64,000 bases of DNA from Siminovitchia sp047228825 (GTDB taxonomy: Bacteria > Bacillota > Bacilli > Bacillales > Bacillaceae_C), in assembly GCF_047228825.1 (NCBI RefSeq), contig NZ_JBFEGN010000009.1, forward strand, positions 1 through 64,000. The letters run 5' to 3'. Both the position numbers and the translations under genes were made by a program. The stretch's first letter is position 1. Each line of letters opens with the position of its first letter. The notes beneath the pieces are model-generated. The model was not told the DNA's origin, made no database searches, and saw nothing but the letters and a program-made list of their open reading frames with translations. This document shows positions 35,957 to 45,278 of this stretch, piece after piece.

Positions 35957-36907
35957 ATGACTTCTTATATTATTCGCCGGGTTCTTATGGCAATACCGTT
36001 GTTGATCGGAATCACGATTATTTCTTTTGCCATTATTCAAGCAGCGCCGGGCGGTCCTACAACTTTGTTGATGGACCCGAAAATAAAGCCGGAAGACAAA
36101 ATAAAATTTGAAGAAAAATACGGATTAAACGATCCCGTTCATGTCCAATACGGCAAATGGCTCGGGAATATGCTGAAAGGCGATTTCGGCACTTCCCTTA
36201 TCAGAAGAGGTGTGCCTGTCAGTGAAATGGTCATGAACCGCCTGCCCAACACCCTTTTATTAATGGGTACATCCACGCTCATTGCTTTCCTCATTGCAGT
36301 TCCGCTCGGAATATTTTCGGCCACAAGACCCTATACGAAACTGGATTATACAGTGACGGTAGGCTCATTTCTCGGCGTGGCTACCCCAAATTTTTGGCTC
36401 GGCCTGATGATGATTATTTTTTTCGGTGTTCAGCTTGGGTGGTTCCCGACCGGCGGTGTGGCGACACTTAATGCCCCATTCAGCATATGGGACAGGCTCC
36501 ATCACCTTGTGATGCCGGCTTTTGTACTGGCCGCGGCCGACATGGCTGCCCTAACCCGCTATACCCGCTCGAGCATGCTGGAGGTATTGCAGCAGGATTA
36601 CATCAGAACGGCCAAATCGAAAGGGTTCAGGGAGCGGACAGTCGTATTAAAGCACGGGCTGCGAAACGGACTGATTCCCATTATCACCATGTTCGGATTG
36701 ATACTCCCTAATCTCATCGGAGGGGCGGCCATTACTGAATCGGTTTTTGGTTGGCCGGGAATAGGCAGATTGTTTATTGAATCGGCTTTTACTCGCGACT
36801 ATCCTGTCATCATGGCATTGACGGTTCTGACAGCCGTATTCGTTGTTATTGGAAATTTATTGGCCGATATTTTGTACGCCATTTTTGATCCGCGGATCGA
36901 GTATTAA
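35957..36907 (+). CDS. appB: Oligopeptide ABC transporter permease AppB
   Basis: 316 aa, six transmembrane segments, N-terminal MTSYIIRRVLMAIPLLIGIT typical of OppB/DppB/AppB, and the permease EAA-type loop (DYIRTAKSKGFRERTVVLKH). AAGGGGG at good spacing before ATG 35957; the ATG at 35939 lacks a site. Precedes appC with a 9-bp gap. Confidence 0.93.
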   Translation: MTSYIIRRVLMAIPLLIGITIISFAIIQAAPGGPTTLLMDPKIKPEDKIKFEEKYGLNDPVHVQYGKWLGNMLKGDFGTSLIRRGVPVSEMVMNRLPNTLLLMGTSTLIAFLIAVPLGIFSATRPYTKLDYTVTVGSFLGVATPNFWLGLMMIIFFGVQLGWFPTGGVATLNAPFSIWDRLHHLVMPAFVLAAADMAALTRYTRSSMLEVLQQDYIRTAKSKGFRERTVVLKHGLRNGLIPIITMFGLILPNLIGGAAITESVFGWPGIGRLFIESAFTRDYPVIMALTVLTAVFVVIGNLLADILYAIFDPRIEY

Positions 36908-36916
36908 GGAGGTGTG

Positions 36917-37819
36917 ATGGTGCAATCTAACCATGAAACAATTCGGATGAATCCCAACATACAGGAGAAACCGGAAACACTTACAAAATTATTTATTCGC
37001 AAGTTCAAAAAAAATAAACTGGCCGTTTTGGGCGCCGTTGTACTGCTGATTATCATCCTCTCCGCTTTGCTCGCCCCGTGGATTGCCCCTTGCAATCCCG
37101 GGCAGACAAACCTGGCAAACAAATTGGCGCCGCCGGGCGCCGACCATTGGCTCGGAACCGACAGGTTTGGCAGGGATGTTTTTTCACGTTTATTGTATGG
37201 GGGAAGGATTTCCCTGCTGGTGGGCTTTGGCTCTGTTGCGGGCGCACTTGTGATTGGAACGACAATCGGCGCAGTCGCCGGATACTGCGGTGGGATCATT
37301 GACGCTATTTTAATGAGGTTTGTCGATATCGTCATTTCTATTCCGTCTATTTTCCTGCTGATTACAATTGTTGCGATTTTTCAGCCGGGCGTTGAAAAGC
37401 TGATTTTCATTCTTGCCATTACGTCATGGACAACTACTGCGAGAATTGTCCGGGGAGAATTTTTATCCTTGCGGACGAGGGAGTTTGTGCTTGCCTCCAA
37501 AACGATCGGGACAAGGCCTTCCAAAATTATTTTTAGCCATATATTGCCCAATGCCATGGGACCGATTATAGTTACCGCAACATTATTGATTGGAACCGTC
37601 ATTTTGACTGAAGCCGCACTGAGCTATTTGGGCCTCGGTGTCCAACCGCCAACGCCCAGCTGGGGAAACATGCTCGAAGATGCGCAAAACTTTACGGTAC
37701 TCCTGAAAGCTCCCTGGTATCCGGCATTCCCCGGGTTAATGATTTTAATTACAGTGTTGTGCTTTAACTTTGTCGGAGACGGCCTGCGTGATGCGCTTGA
37801 TCCGAAAGGGAATTTATAA
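36917..37819 (+). CDS. appC: Oligopeptide ABC transporter permease AppC
   Basis: About 300 aa, OppC/DppC-type: cytoplasmic N-terminus, FKKNKLAVLGAVVLLIIILS TM1, then GADHWLGTDRFGRDVFSRLL and the EAA loop (REFVLASKTIGTRPSKIIFS). Start ambiguous among GTG 36914, ATG 36917 and GTG 36920 behind AAGGAGG. Last gene of the app operon. Confidence 0.92.
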   Translation: MVQSNHETIRMNPNIQEKPETLTKLFIRKFKKNKLAVLGAVVLLIIILSALLAPWIAPCNPGQTNLANKLAPPGADHWLGTDRFGRDVFSRLLYGGRISLLVGFGSVAGALVIGTTIGAVAGYCGGIIDAILMRFVDIVISIPSIFLLITIVAIFQPGVEKLIFILAITSWTTTARIVRGEFLSLRTREFVLASKTIGTRPSKIIFSHILPNAMGPIIVTATLLIGTVILTEAALSYLGLGVQPPTPSWGNMLEDAQNFTVLLKAPWYPAFPGLMILITVLCFNFVGDGLRDALDPKGNL

Positions 37820-37927
37820 AGGAAAGGGATGGGGTGATGCAATAATGTACATGCGTTCGTGAACACGGCTAAGGATGGGGCAAAAAGCAGACTTTGGGAG
37901 TGGGCGATGGTACATGATGCCCCAAAG

Positions 37928-39163
37928 TTATAATACAACGCTATTGCCCCTTTTGTTGATGCTTTTGCGATCTTGAATGATTTGTCCGCGCCAAAAAAAG
38001 AAGATACTCATGATTCCCAGAAGTGCAAATCCTAAAAACATCACACTGCCGCCAAAATGCAGTAACAAGTATCCACCCGCCAAAGGTCCAAAGAAATTTC
38101 CGACACCCGTCAAGTTTTGGGCCCCATAATACATTCCACGCAGGCGATCGGGTGTAATATGATCAATCAACATATACTCCGACGGGATGACCATCGTCTC
38201 CCCAATCGTAAAGATCACCATACATAATATCAGCGTAAACCAGCCAGTAGCGAATGCAAAACCGCTCATTCCCATTGAAAAGAGAACACTGCCTGCAACG
38301 ACTATCGTAAACGGCTTAAAACGCTCGGCCCATCTCGAAATAGGGTATTGAAACAAAATGACACATACACTGTTCACGGTTAGAACTGAAGTGTAAAGCA
38401 GCGTACCATTTATAAAATGCTCATTTAAATATTGCTGCATCGTGACAGACCACTGTCCATATACAGTCGTACTGACGAGACCTCCCAATACAAAAAAGAA
38501 AAGGGCCTTATCATATTTGATGACACGAAACGCTCCTTTGATCGTATGCGATTCTTTTAATTGCTCCCCTTCAATCTGTTTAATGCCATATTTATTTAAT
38601 AATACATGCAGAAGAACGCTATACCCGCCATATAAACAACCTGTGGCAAAAAATGGATCAACCGTTTCTTTCAGCCATAAATAAGCCCCGATAGAAGGAC
38701 CAATCGCATATCCGATATTATGGATCGTATAGCGGATGGAGAACACGCGCATCCTGCGATCAACAGCTGTCAGGTCGGCAGCCAATGCTTTGGATACCGG
38801 GGCAAAAAAAGAGGTGCTTACGCCCTGCAACAGTAGCATCAAAATGAGGAAATACACTTGCTTCGATAACATGAATCCAAAAAAAATGAAGGAGGATGCG
38901 TATAAAGAACCCAACATCACCTTTCTTCGTCCGATAAAATCCGATACAACACCGGCGACAAAGCCGCTAAACGTAGCCGCCAGTGATCCGCTTCCTATTA
39001 TTAAAGCAATTTTCACTGGATCTAAGTGATGTTCCTTTACTAAATATAAAGGGAAATACAATATACTGATGCAACTTCCGATCGCTAAGACCAACGTACC
39101 AAAAAGCAATGTATTGACAATTGGATGATACTGATTGAATGTTTGAACAAATTTATTCATCAT
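37928..39163 (-). CDS. MFS exporter (DHA1-type)
   Basis: 411 aa, twelve predicted transmembrane helices. MFS motif A-like loop VVSDFIGRRKVMLG between TM2 and TM3, RYTIHNIGYAIGPSIGAYLW as a motif C-like antiporter stretch in TM5, and DRLRGMYYGAQNL in the second half. Probably a drug or metabolite efflux pump; substrate unknown. Located 21 bp downstream of an ArsR-type regulator on the same strand. Confidence 0.85.
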   Translation of the reverse strand: MMNKFVQTFNQYHPIVNTLLFGTLVLAIGSCISILYFPLYLVKEHHLDPVKIALIIGSGSLAATFSGFVAGVVSDFIGRRKVMLGSLYASSFIFFGFMLSKQVYFLILMLLLQGVSTSFFAPVSKALAADLTAVDRRMRVFSIRYTIHNIGYAIGPSIGAYLWLKETVDPFFATGCLYGGYSVLLHVLLNKYGIKQIEGEQLKESHTIKGAFRVIKYDKALFFFVLGGLVSTTVYGQWSVTMQQYLNEHFINGTLLYTSVLTVNSVCVILFQYPISRWAERFKPFTIVVAGSVLFSMGMSGFAFATGWFTLILCMVIFTIGETMVIPSEYMLIDHITPDRLRGMYYGAQNLTGVGNFFGPLAGGYLLLHFGGSVMFLGFALLGIMSIFFFWRGQIIQDRKSINKRGNSVVL

Positions 39164-39184
39164 GTATCTCCCTTACCTGTTTTT

Positions 39185-40105
39185 TTACTCGTTGATGAAC
39201 GCCATGATTTGCTCCCCAAGCTTTTCGATTGTACTTGTTCTCAAGCTGTATTTCTGTGCCGTTGATTTGCCAAAGTGATGGGCACGGATCAATCCCGCTC
39301 TTCTTAATGCAGTGATATGGTGATTGGTTGTGCTTTTTGCCAATCCAAGAAGTTTGTGAATCTCGGCAAAATTAGCTGGTTGCTGATTCAGTGCCCGCAA
39401 GATTTTTAAACGATTGGAATCCGCAAGTGCTTGAGTAATGGAAACCAGTGAATACATCTTCCCGCCAACTTCTCCATTGGCCGTTTTCATTGCACTCGTG
39501 GATGGATAGAGGCACGTACAAATATGTTCATGGAAATCTAAAATGGCAGCAGGATAATAGTGATATTGCGGCGTTAAAATAACCGTCTTTACTTCTTCCG
39601 TTTCTTCAAGCCTAATCCCGTTTGTTGCTTCTTCGATGAGATCAATTGGAGAAAGAGTTGTGAGCAGCCGTTCCTTTTCATCCGCATCTTTTTCCAAAGC
39701 TTGCAAGATATTGGCATCCATGTGTTGAAAGTATTGCTCATTCCACTTTGCCAATAGATATACCATTCGATCGCGGATCTCTCCAAGATTGCCCGGAATG
39801 GAACGTACCCATGGAGAGAGGAGCTCATAAATGTCTCCTGCCGGCTGGTTTTGCAGCCATGAAAGGAATGCATCTGCCGTCTGATCACCTTTATACTGCC
39901 AAACAAGCAAATTTAGGCGATGCAATACTTCAAAACGTTCATCAGCCAATTGTCCGGCAAATTGCGGGGCCAATTTCCGCTTGGTTTCACGAAACCAGTC
40001 ATCCTGCAAGAATAAATGTTTGACTTGCTTATGGTAGATATACTTATAGAGACTGTTAATCAATTCATAAACAGGTGAAAAATCAATGACAAGCTGATAT
40101 CCCAT
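39185..40105 (-). CDS. ArsR-type transcriptional regulator with long N-terminal domain
   Basis: 306 aa. The last 90 residues are an ArsR winged helix (SITQALADSNRLKILRALNQ, AEIHKLLGLAKSTTNHHITA with the recognition helix, LRRAGLIRAH). The first 200 residues are an uncharacterised effector-like domain found in long ArsR-like regulators. No metal-binding ELCVCDL-type Cys motif, so metals are unlikely ligands. Twin ATGs at 40108/40105 behind GGGAGGAT; spacing favours 40105. It leads the MFS gene, and two matching operators precede it, implying autoregulation. Confidence 0.82.
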   Translation of the reverse strand: MGYQLVIDFSPVYELINSLYKYIYHKQVKHLFLQDDWFRETKRKLAPQFAGQLADERFEVLHRLNLLVWQYKGDQTADAFLSWLQNQPAGDIYELLSPWVRSIPGNLGEIRDRMVYLLAKWNEQYFQHMDANILQALEKDADEKERLLTTLSPIDLIEEATNGIRLEETEEVKTVILTPQYHYYPAAILDFHEHICTCLYPSTSAMKTANGEVGGKMYSLVSITQALADSNRLKILRALNQQPANFAEIHKLLGLAKSTTNHHITALRRAGLIRAHHFGKSTAQKYSLRTSTIEKLGEQIMAFINE

Positions 40106-40129
40106 CATATCCTCCCTTATATCCGATTT

Positions 40130-40177
40130 GTTCTATATAAAGCGAACTTGATATTAGTTCTATTATACACGAACTAA
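40130..40177 (-). promoter_or_regulatory. Twin operators and promoter of the arsR-MFS operon
   Basis: GTTCTATATAAAGCGAAC (40130-40147) and GTTCTATTATACACGAAC (40157-40174) share ends and layout and are centred 27 bp apart. The second is extended to TTAGTTC/GAACTAA. On the minus strand it covers TATAAT (40167-40162), a consensus -10. Binding of the regulator would block RNA polymerase. Confidence 0.65.
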
Positions 40178-40277
40178 AGGAACATACAGACCACTAATTT
40201 TCGACAAATTACACATCTGTTAAAATTGGAGTTACCCGGGCATCTTCCATTCGCTATCTCATAAAGCCCCATGCCAT

Positions 40278-40379
40278 AAGAAAAGCGCAAGCGCATTGCC
40301 CGTCGACGTACAGACTGGAGTGCCTCCGACGAGATAAAGGATACACGGCGACGAAGGCAGGCTCAAGCAGCGACGTCCT
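40278..40379. repeat. Dispersed repeat family B, copy 1
   Basis: About 102 bp closely matching 51119-51230: AAGAAAAGCG(C/A)AAGCGC, ACAGACTGGAG(T/C)GCCTCCGA, CGAGATAAAGGA, GGCTCAAGCAGCGACGTCCT. No coding content. Followed by a further 90 bp with small inverted repeats up to the tandem array. Confidence 0.75.
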
Positions 40380-40469
40380 CGAAAAAGCTTCGCTTTTCCT
40401 TCGTGCGATGCAGATGCTCCCGAAGCTTTCCTTGTCCTGTCGCTTCGCCTGCACTAGCACATCCTGTGC

Positions 40470-40719
40470 GTGACCCAAATCATCCGTTCCCACGCTTTGC
40501 CGTCACGTAGAAACTCTCTATGTGACCCCAATCAACCGTTCTCACGCTTTTCGGTCACGTAGAGCCTCTCTTTGTGACCCAAATCATCCGTTCTCACGCT
40601 TTTCGGTCACGTAGAGCCTCTCTTTGTGACCCAATCAACCGTTCTCACGCTTTTCGGTCACGTAGATACTCTCTATGTGACCCCAATCAACCGTTCTCAC
40701 ACTTTTCGGTCACGTAGTA
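40470..40719. repeat. Tandem array, five units of 52 bp
   Basis: GTGACCC recurs at 40470, 40522, 40574, 40626 and 40677. Each unit runs GTGACCC, ATC(A)ACCGTTCTCACGCTTTT, CGGTCACGTAG, then a short variable link. GTGACC and GGTCAC are inverted, so every unit can fold. Units differ by a few bases and one indel. No ORF across the array. Confidence 0.9.
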
Positions 40720-40764
40720 GCATCAAAACGAAAAGTTATATTCACAAATAGTACGTTCAATAAC

Positions 40765-40793
40765 AAAAAAGCCGGGATCACCCCGGCTTTTTT
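40765..40793 (-). terminator. Terminator downstream of yjgD
   Basis: 12-bp stem AAAAAAGCCGGG/CCCGGCTTTTTT with a 5-nt loop, about 90 nt past the yjgD stop on the minus strand; T-run on the minus side. Confidence 0.85.
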
Positions 40794-40880
40794 CGCATTA
40801 GGAAGTATAAAATTGTTAATGCCCCAAATATAAGGGAAATGAGGAAACTTCAACACCTGTAGGCAGGGCGTTTGCGCTTC

Positions 40881-41441
40881 TTATCTTTTTGGCTCCAATG
40901 TTTCTCCGCTGTCCATCATCTGTTTTTCATCCGGAGATGATGACGGTTTGTTTTTTTCCAAATTGCTCATATCCTGTCCCATTCCTTTTAAAAATTCGAG
41001 GATCAATGTAATGGCCCTGTTGATTTCAGGATCCTTTAAAGCGCGGGCCAGGCCAATATAGCCCGTTTTTCCATCTTGCTGCCCCTCACTTTCGGCAACC
41101 TTCGCGACTCCCGCATTGAGCTTTAAAAGGAATGGTTCAAGCTGGGTGACATTGATCATGCCAATTGTGCCAAGCAGGAGCAGGATATTTTTGATCGAAT
41201 TTTTATTTTCGTTCATATTCGCAGTGTTGACGAGAATATCCAGTACTTTGTCACCCTGGCCCAACAGCCCTTTTACGAGATCAAGGATCCCCCTTTGTTT
41301 CAGGTAGCCAATAATTTCCATGATATCAAGTACAGCATCTTTGTGATTTAAAAGCGCCTCTTCTATTTCTTGCAACTCTTTTTGCTTCTGTTTTTGGATA
41401 TCGGGGACTTGAAACTGAATATCTTTAATCGGTTCAGCCAT
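40881..41441 (-). CDS. yjgD: DUF1641 protein YjgD, formate dehydrogenase accessory
   Basis: 186 aa. DUF1641 protein; family members are encoded next to YjgC/YrhE-type formate dehydrogenases and are thought to act with them, though the biochemical role is not settled. Helical, with repeated KDPEINRAITLILEFLKGMG-like patterns. Start overlaps the yjgC end by 8 nt (41434-41441), implying coupled translation. Confidence 0.85.
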   Translation of the reverse strand: MAEPIKDIQFQVPDIQKQKQKELQEIEEALLNHKDAVLDIMEIIGYLKQRGILDLVKGLLGQGDKVLDILVNTANMNENKNSIKNILLLLGTIGMINVTQLEPFLLKLNAGVAKVAESEGQQDGKTGYIGLARALKDPEINRAITLILEFLKGMGQDMSNLEKNKPSSSPDEKQMMDSGETLEPKR

Positions 41442-44394
41442 GTGTCGCCTTGTCCTCCCTTTTTATAAAATCGCCCGGGAATACGTAATCAGGCCTTGCC
41501 CATTTTCTTTCCACTTCCACTCCTCTTTGCGGCTGGGGGTTTCCAAATCTGTGGTTAATGCGCGGGAGCGGGTCTTTTCCTTTTTCTTCAATCACTTCAA
41601 GCTTGACCATAACGTCCTTATAGGCAGGTGTATCGGTATCTTTATCGGCATAGCTGCTCGTCAGTTTGTTGATCGTCCCTTTGTCCATATTATTCATCGG
41701 CAAATACACTTCCTTGCCTTTTACACGGTCGGTCACATGAACCGGAACTTCTACCTGGCCGTATGGCGACGTCAGCCGGACAAGCGTCCCGCTTGCCAGT
41801 TTTCGTTCCCGCGCCAATTCCGGGGATACTTCCAGGAATACGCTCGGTGTTTTTGAAGAAATGCCTTCGGACCGGTATGTCATGTTTCCTTCGTGGAAAT
41901 GCTCCAGCAAACGGCCATTATTGACATGAATATCATATTGTTCCTCATACTCAAGCGGCCTTGTCCATTGGACGGGGAATAAGCGTGCTTTTCCGTCCGG
42001 GAATGGAAATCCGTCTGTAAAGAGAAGCGGGCTGTCTGTTCCATCTTCTTTTACAGGCCACTGCAGGCTGTTATATCCTTCCAGCAGTTCATACCTGACG
42101 CCGGCAAATTGTGAAGCAAGGCTGGCAGCCTCTTCCATGATTTCGCTTGGATGTTCATATTTCCAGCCAGCTCCGAGCCTGTTGGCGATCTCCATAATAA
42201 TTTGCCAATCCGGCTTGGACTCGCCAAGCGGTTCAAACACTTGGTAAAGCCTTTGGATTCTGCGCTCCGTATTTGTAAAAGTACCTTCCTTTTCCAGGCT
42301 TGGTGCAGCCGGAAGAACAACGTCGGCGTACTGGGCCGTTTTTGAAAAAAAGATGTCCTGTACGATAAAGAAGTCCAGTTTTTCAAATCCAGCCTGTACG
42401 TAATTGATATTCGAATCAACGAGGGCCATCTCTTCCCCTTTCAAATATAGCGCCCTTAACTTGCCGTCATGCATGGCATCGACCATTTCGTGGTTGTTCA
42501 ATCCAGGATGTTCCGGCAGTTTTACGCCCCAGCCCTTTTCATATTTGGTCCGTACCTGCTCGTCTGCCACTTTTTCATATCCGGGAAACCGATCCGGCAT
42601 GCTGCCAAAATCACTTGCTCCCTGAACATTGTTGTGCCCGCGAAGCGGATAGGCCCCTGTACCCGGCCGTCCATAATTTCCGGTAACAAGCAGGAGGTTG
42701 GATATCGCTGTGCTCGTATCACTTCCGCCGAGTTGCTGGGTAACGCCCATCGCCCACAGGACGACCATGCTCTTTGATTCGTGAATCATTTCCGCCACTT
42801 TGATGAGCGTTTCCTTTGATACGCCCGTTTCTTTTTCTGCAAATTCCAGCGTGTATGGATCTAAACTGCTGCGATATACATCAAAGCCGTTGACCTTGGA
42901 TTGGATGAAGGACTCATCTGCCCACCCTTGATCGATGATATATTTAGTTACGGCGGATAACCATACGATGTCGGACGATGGCCTGGGTTTCATGTACACA
43001 TCTGCCCTTTGGGCCATCTCATGTTTTCTCAAGTCCGCAACAACGAGCTTTTGCCCCTTCAGTTTATGGGAACGCTTTACCCTTGTCGCCAGGACTGGAT
43101 GAGATTCGGCGGTGTTGGAACCGATGATCAATACCATGTCAGACTGCTCAATATCTTTGATGGAACCGGAATCTCCCCCGTACCCCACTGTCCTGAACAA
43201 ACCCATCGTTGCAGGCGATTGACAGTAGCGGGAACAGTTGTCAATATTATTCGTACCGACAACGCCTCTTGCCAATTTCTGCATTAAATAAGATTCTTCA
43301 TTTGTGCATTTTGAAGAGCTGATAAAGCCAAGTGCATCAGGTCCGAATTCATTTTTTATGGCGGTCAATTTTTCTGCAATAAGGGTTAAGGCTTCTTCCC
43401 ATTCTGCCTCCCGGAAAACATTTCCATCCCGGATGAGCGGCTTTTTCAATCGTTCCTCGCTATTTACGAAATCCCAGCCAAACTTTCCTTTTACACAGGT
43501 GGAAATGCCATTTGCAGGCGCTTTCACCGTTGGCTCCACTTTCAGGATTTTCCGTCCTTTTGTCCAAATATCAAAGCTGCAGCCCACACCGCAATATGTG
43601 CAGACGGTTTTTGTCTTTTGAATCCGCTCTTCCCTCATTGCAGCTTCCATATCGGAAATCGCCAAGATGGACCCATATCCGGTTTCAACGTCTTTGGTCA
43701 AATCAATCATCGGGCGCAGCGTCTCTCTTTTAAGCCCCGTTAAATACCCTGCTTCACCTTCCATTCCCTTTTCCATCATGGCGTTGCAAGGACAGACGGT
43801 AGAGCAGTGGCCGCACGATACACATGATGATTCATTGATCGGAACGTCGTTGTCCCAAATGACGCGCGGATGCTCCCGCTCCCAATCTATTGTGAGCGTT
43901 TCTGTTACTTGGACGTTTTGGCACGCTTCCACGCAGCGTCCGCACAAGATGCATTGATCGGGATCATAGCGGTAAAACGGATGGGAGTCATCCACTTCAT
44001 ACGGCTTCGGCTCAAACGGAATGCTTTGATGGTTGATCTTCATCTCTTTTACCGTGTTATGTACCTCGCACGTCCCATTATTGTAATCACAAACGGTACA
44101 ATACAATTCATGGTTGTGCAAAATTTGATCCATTGCGACGACTTGTGCTTTTTTTACGTCATCCGCTGCCGTCTCAACGACATCTCCGGCTTTGATTTCA
44201 GTTGAACATGATCTGACGAATTCACCGTTCACCTTTACGAGGCACGTGTCACACGTTTCGAGCGCTCCGAGGCTCGGATGAAAACAAACATCCGGAACTG
44301 AAATTTCCAGTGCTTTCAATGTTTCCATTACAGTTCCGGTGCCTTTTATTTGAATCTTTTCGCCGTTAATCGTTACAAAGTATTCTTTTGCCAC
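41434..44394 (-). CDS. yjgC: Formate dehydrogenase alpha subunit YjgC (molybdopterin, Fe-S)
   Basis: 986 aa. N-terminal 2Fe-2S ferredoxin domain (C37, C48, C51, C63), then a His/Cys region (C99, C102, C109), two 4Fe-4S sites (C148/C151/C154/C158 and C191/C194/C197/C201), the molybdopterin-domain cluster (C265, C268, C272, C300) and a bis-MGD oxidoreductase body with C-terminal cofactor-binding domain. The metal ligand is Cys (C391 in DNCSRYCQSPA), not selenocysteine, and the usually following His is Gln (Q392). GTG start at 44394 with AAAGGAG upstream. No fdhD or moa genes are nearby. Confidence 0.92.
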   Translation of the reverse strand: MAKEYFVTINGEKIQIKGTGTVMETLKALEISVPDVCFHPSLGALETCDTCLVKVNGEFVRSCSTEIKAGDVVETAADDVKKAQVVAMDQILHNHELYCTVCDYNNGTCEVHNTVKEMKINHQSIPFEPKPYEVDDSHPFYRYDPDQCILCGRCVEACQNVQVTETLTIDWEREHPRVIWDNDVPINESSCVSCGHCSTVCPCNAMMEKGMEGEAGYLTGLKRETLRPMIDLTKDVETGYGSILAISDMEAAMREERIQKTKTVCTYCGVGCSFDIWTKGRKILKVEPTVKAPANGISTCVKGKFGWDFVNSEERLKKPLIRDGNVFREAEWEEALTLIAEKLTAIKNEFGPDALGFISSSKCTNEESYLMQKLARGVVGTNNIDNCSRYCQSPATMGLFRTVGYGGDSGSIKDIEQSDMVLIIGSNTAESHPVLATRVKRSHKLKGQKLVVADLRKHEMAQRADVYMKPRPSSDIVWLSAVTKYIIDQGWADESFIQSKVNGFDVYRSSLDPYTLEFAEKETGVSKETLIKVAEMIHESKSMVVLWAMGVTQQLGGSDTSTAISNLLLVTGNYGRPGTGAYPLRGHNNVQGASDFGSMPDRFPGYEKVADEQVRTKYEKGWGVKLPEHPGLNNHEMVDAMHDGKLRALYLKGEEMALVDSNINYVQAGFEKLDFFIVQDIFFSKTAQYADVVLPAAPSLEKEGTFTNTERRIQRLYQVFEPLGESKPDWQIIMEIANRLGAGWKYEHPSEIMEEAASLASQFAGVRYELLEGYNSLQWPVKEDGTDSPLLFTDGFPFPDGKARLFPVQWTRPLEYEEQYDIHVNNGRLLEHFHEGNMTYRSEGISSKTPSVFLEVSPELARERKLASGTLVRLTSPYGQVEVPVHVTDRVKGKEVYLPMNNMDKGTINKLTSSYADKDTDTPAYKDVMVKLEVIEEKGKDPLPRINHRFGNPQPQRGVEVERKWARPDYVFPGDFIKREDKATHG

Positions 44395-44562
44395 CTTGTT
44401 CTCTCCTTTCCGAAATATTTTAGAAAGTTCCGATTAGTTAAAAGTCTAACATAAGGGCTTCCATTTTTAAACGATAAAGCTCCCTATTTCAATTCAACAT
44501 GATTTACCCCAATGCCCCAAATTAAAAACAAGGGTGCCCCCTTTTTTTTTAAGAGAGTCCCC

Positions 44563-45036
44563 TTAGCTGATTTGCTTTAATAATTTGGCGGCTTGGGCTT
44601 CATTTACACCCTTGATGAGCGCCAATTCACTGATGATTAACTTCTTGGCTTCATTCAACAATTGTTTTTCACTTCCGTTTAACACTTTTTCGCTGCCCTG
44701 GCAAATAAGATCATGGATGACTTCGGCGGTCGCGTAAAACGTGCCGGTCTTCACTTTTTCCATGTTCAAGTTATAACGCTGTTTCCAAGGAAGCTTGAAA
44801 TCTGTTCCGGAATCGTGAAGCGTCGACAAAACTTCGTTGGCCGTTTCTCTGTCTGTAATCGAACGAATGCCAGCTGCTGCTGCTTTTTTCTTGGGAATCA
44901 TTACATCCATCTTACTCGTTGGAATAGAGATAATATAATATGTTTCTTTTTGGCCAAAGAAGTTTTTTTCCTCAATCGACAAAATGACTCCTGCTCCATG
45001 CATTGGGTAAAATACTTTATCGTCAACGTTAAACAA
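44563..45036 (-). CDS. CarD-family transcriptional regulator (YdeB-like)
   Basis: 157 aa. N-terminal Tudor-like RNA polymerase interaction domain (FNVDDKVFYPMHGAGVILSI, YYIISIPTSKMDVMIP) and a C-terminal helical DNA-contact domain (EKQLLNEAKKLIISELALIK). CarD proteins bind the RNAP beta subunit and tune promoter opening. TTG start at 45036 behind AGGAGG at 8 nt. Single gene, upstream of (and on the same strand as) yjgC. Confidence 0.88.
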   Translation of the reverse strand: MFNVDDKVFYPMHGAGVILSIEEKNFFGQKETYYIISIPTSKMDVMIPKKKAAAAGIRSITDRETANEVLSTLHDSGTDFKLPWKQRYNLNMEKVKTGTFYATAEVIHDLICQGSEKVLNGSEKQLLNEAKKLIISELALIKGVNEAQAAKLLKQIS

Positions 45037-45173
45037 AAAATCAGCCTCCTATTCATATCCAATGTTCATTATATCACAAAATTAAAATGAAAAATATATT
45101 ATGTTATCATGTTTTAATTATTTTTGTCAATGATTTTTAATCATTTTTTAGAATATCTTTTACCAAATAAAAA

Positions 45174-45193
45174 GACCCGCAACGCCACGGGTC
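45174..45193 (-). terminator. Terminator after the BceB-like permease
   Basis: GACCCG/CGGGTC stem with an 8-nt loop, followed on the minus strand by TTTTTATTT; about 85 nt past the stop at 45279. Confidence 0.75.
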
Positions 45194-45278
45194 CAAAGTC
45201 TAAATCCTCAACATTTTTGAGAAATGATGAATGATTTGTTCTATTTTATCACCATCCATGTTACAGCTCTTTTCTTGA

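Noticed and set aside
40470..40719. CRISPR-like array
   Set aside because: The repeats abut with only short, similar links; there are no unique spacers of constant length and no cas genes.
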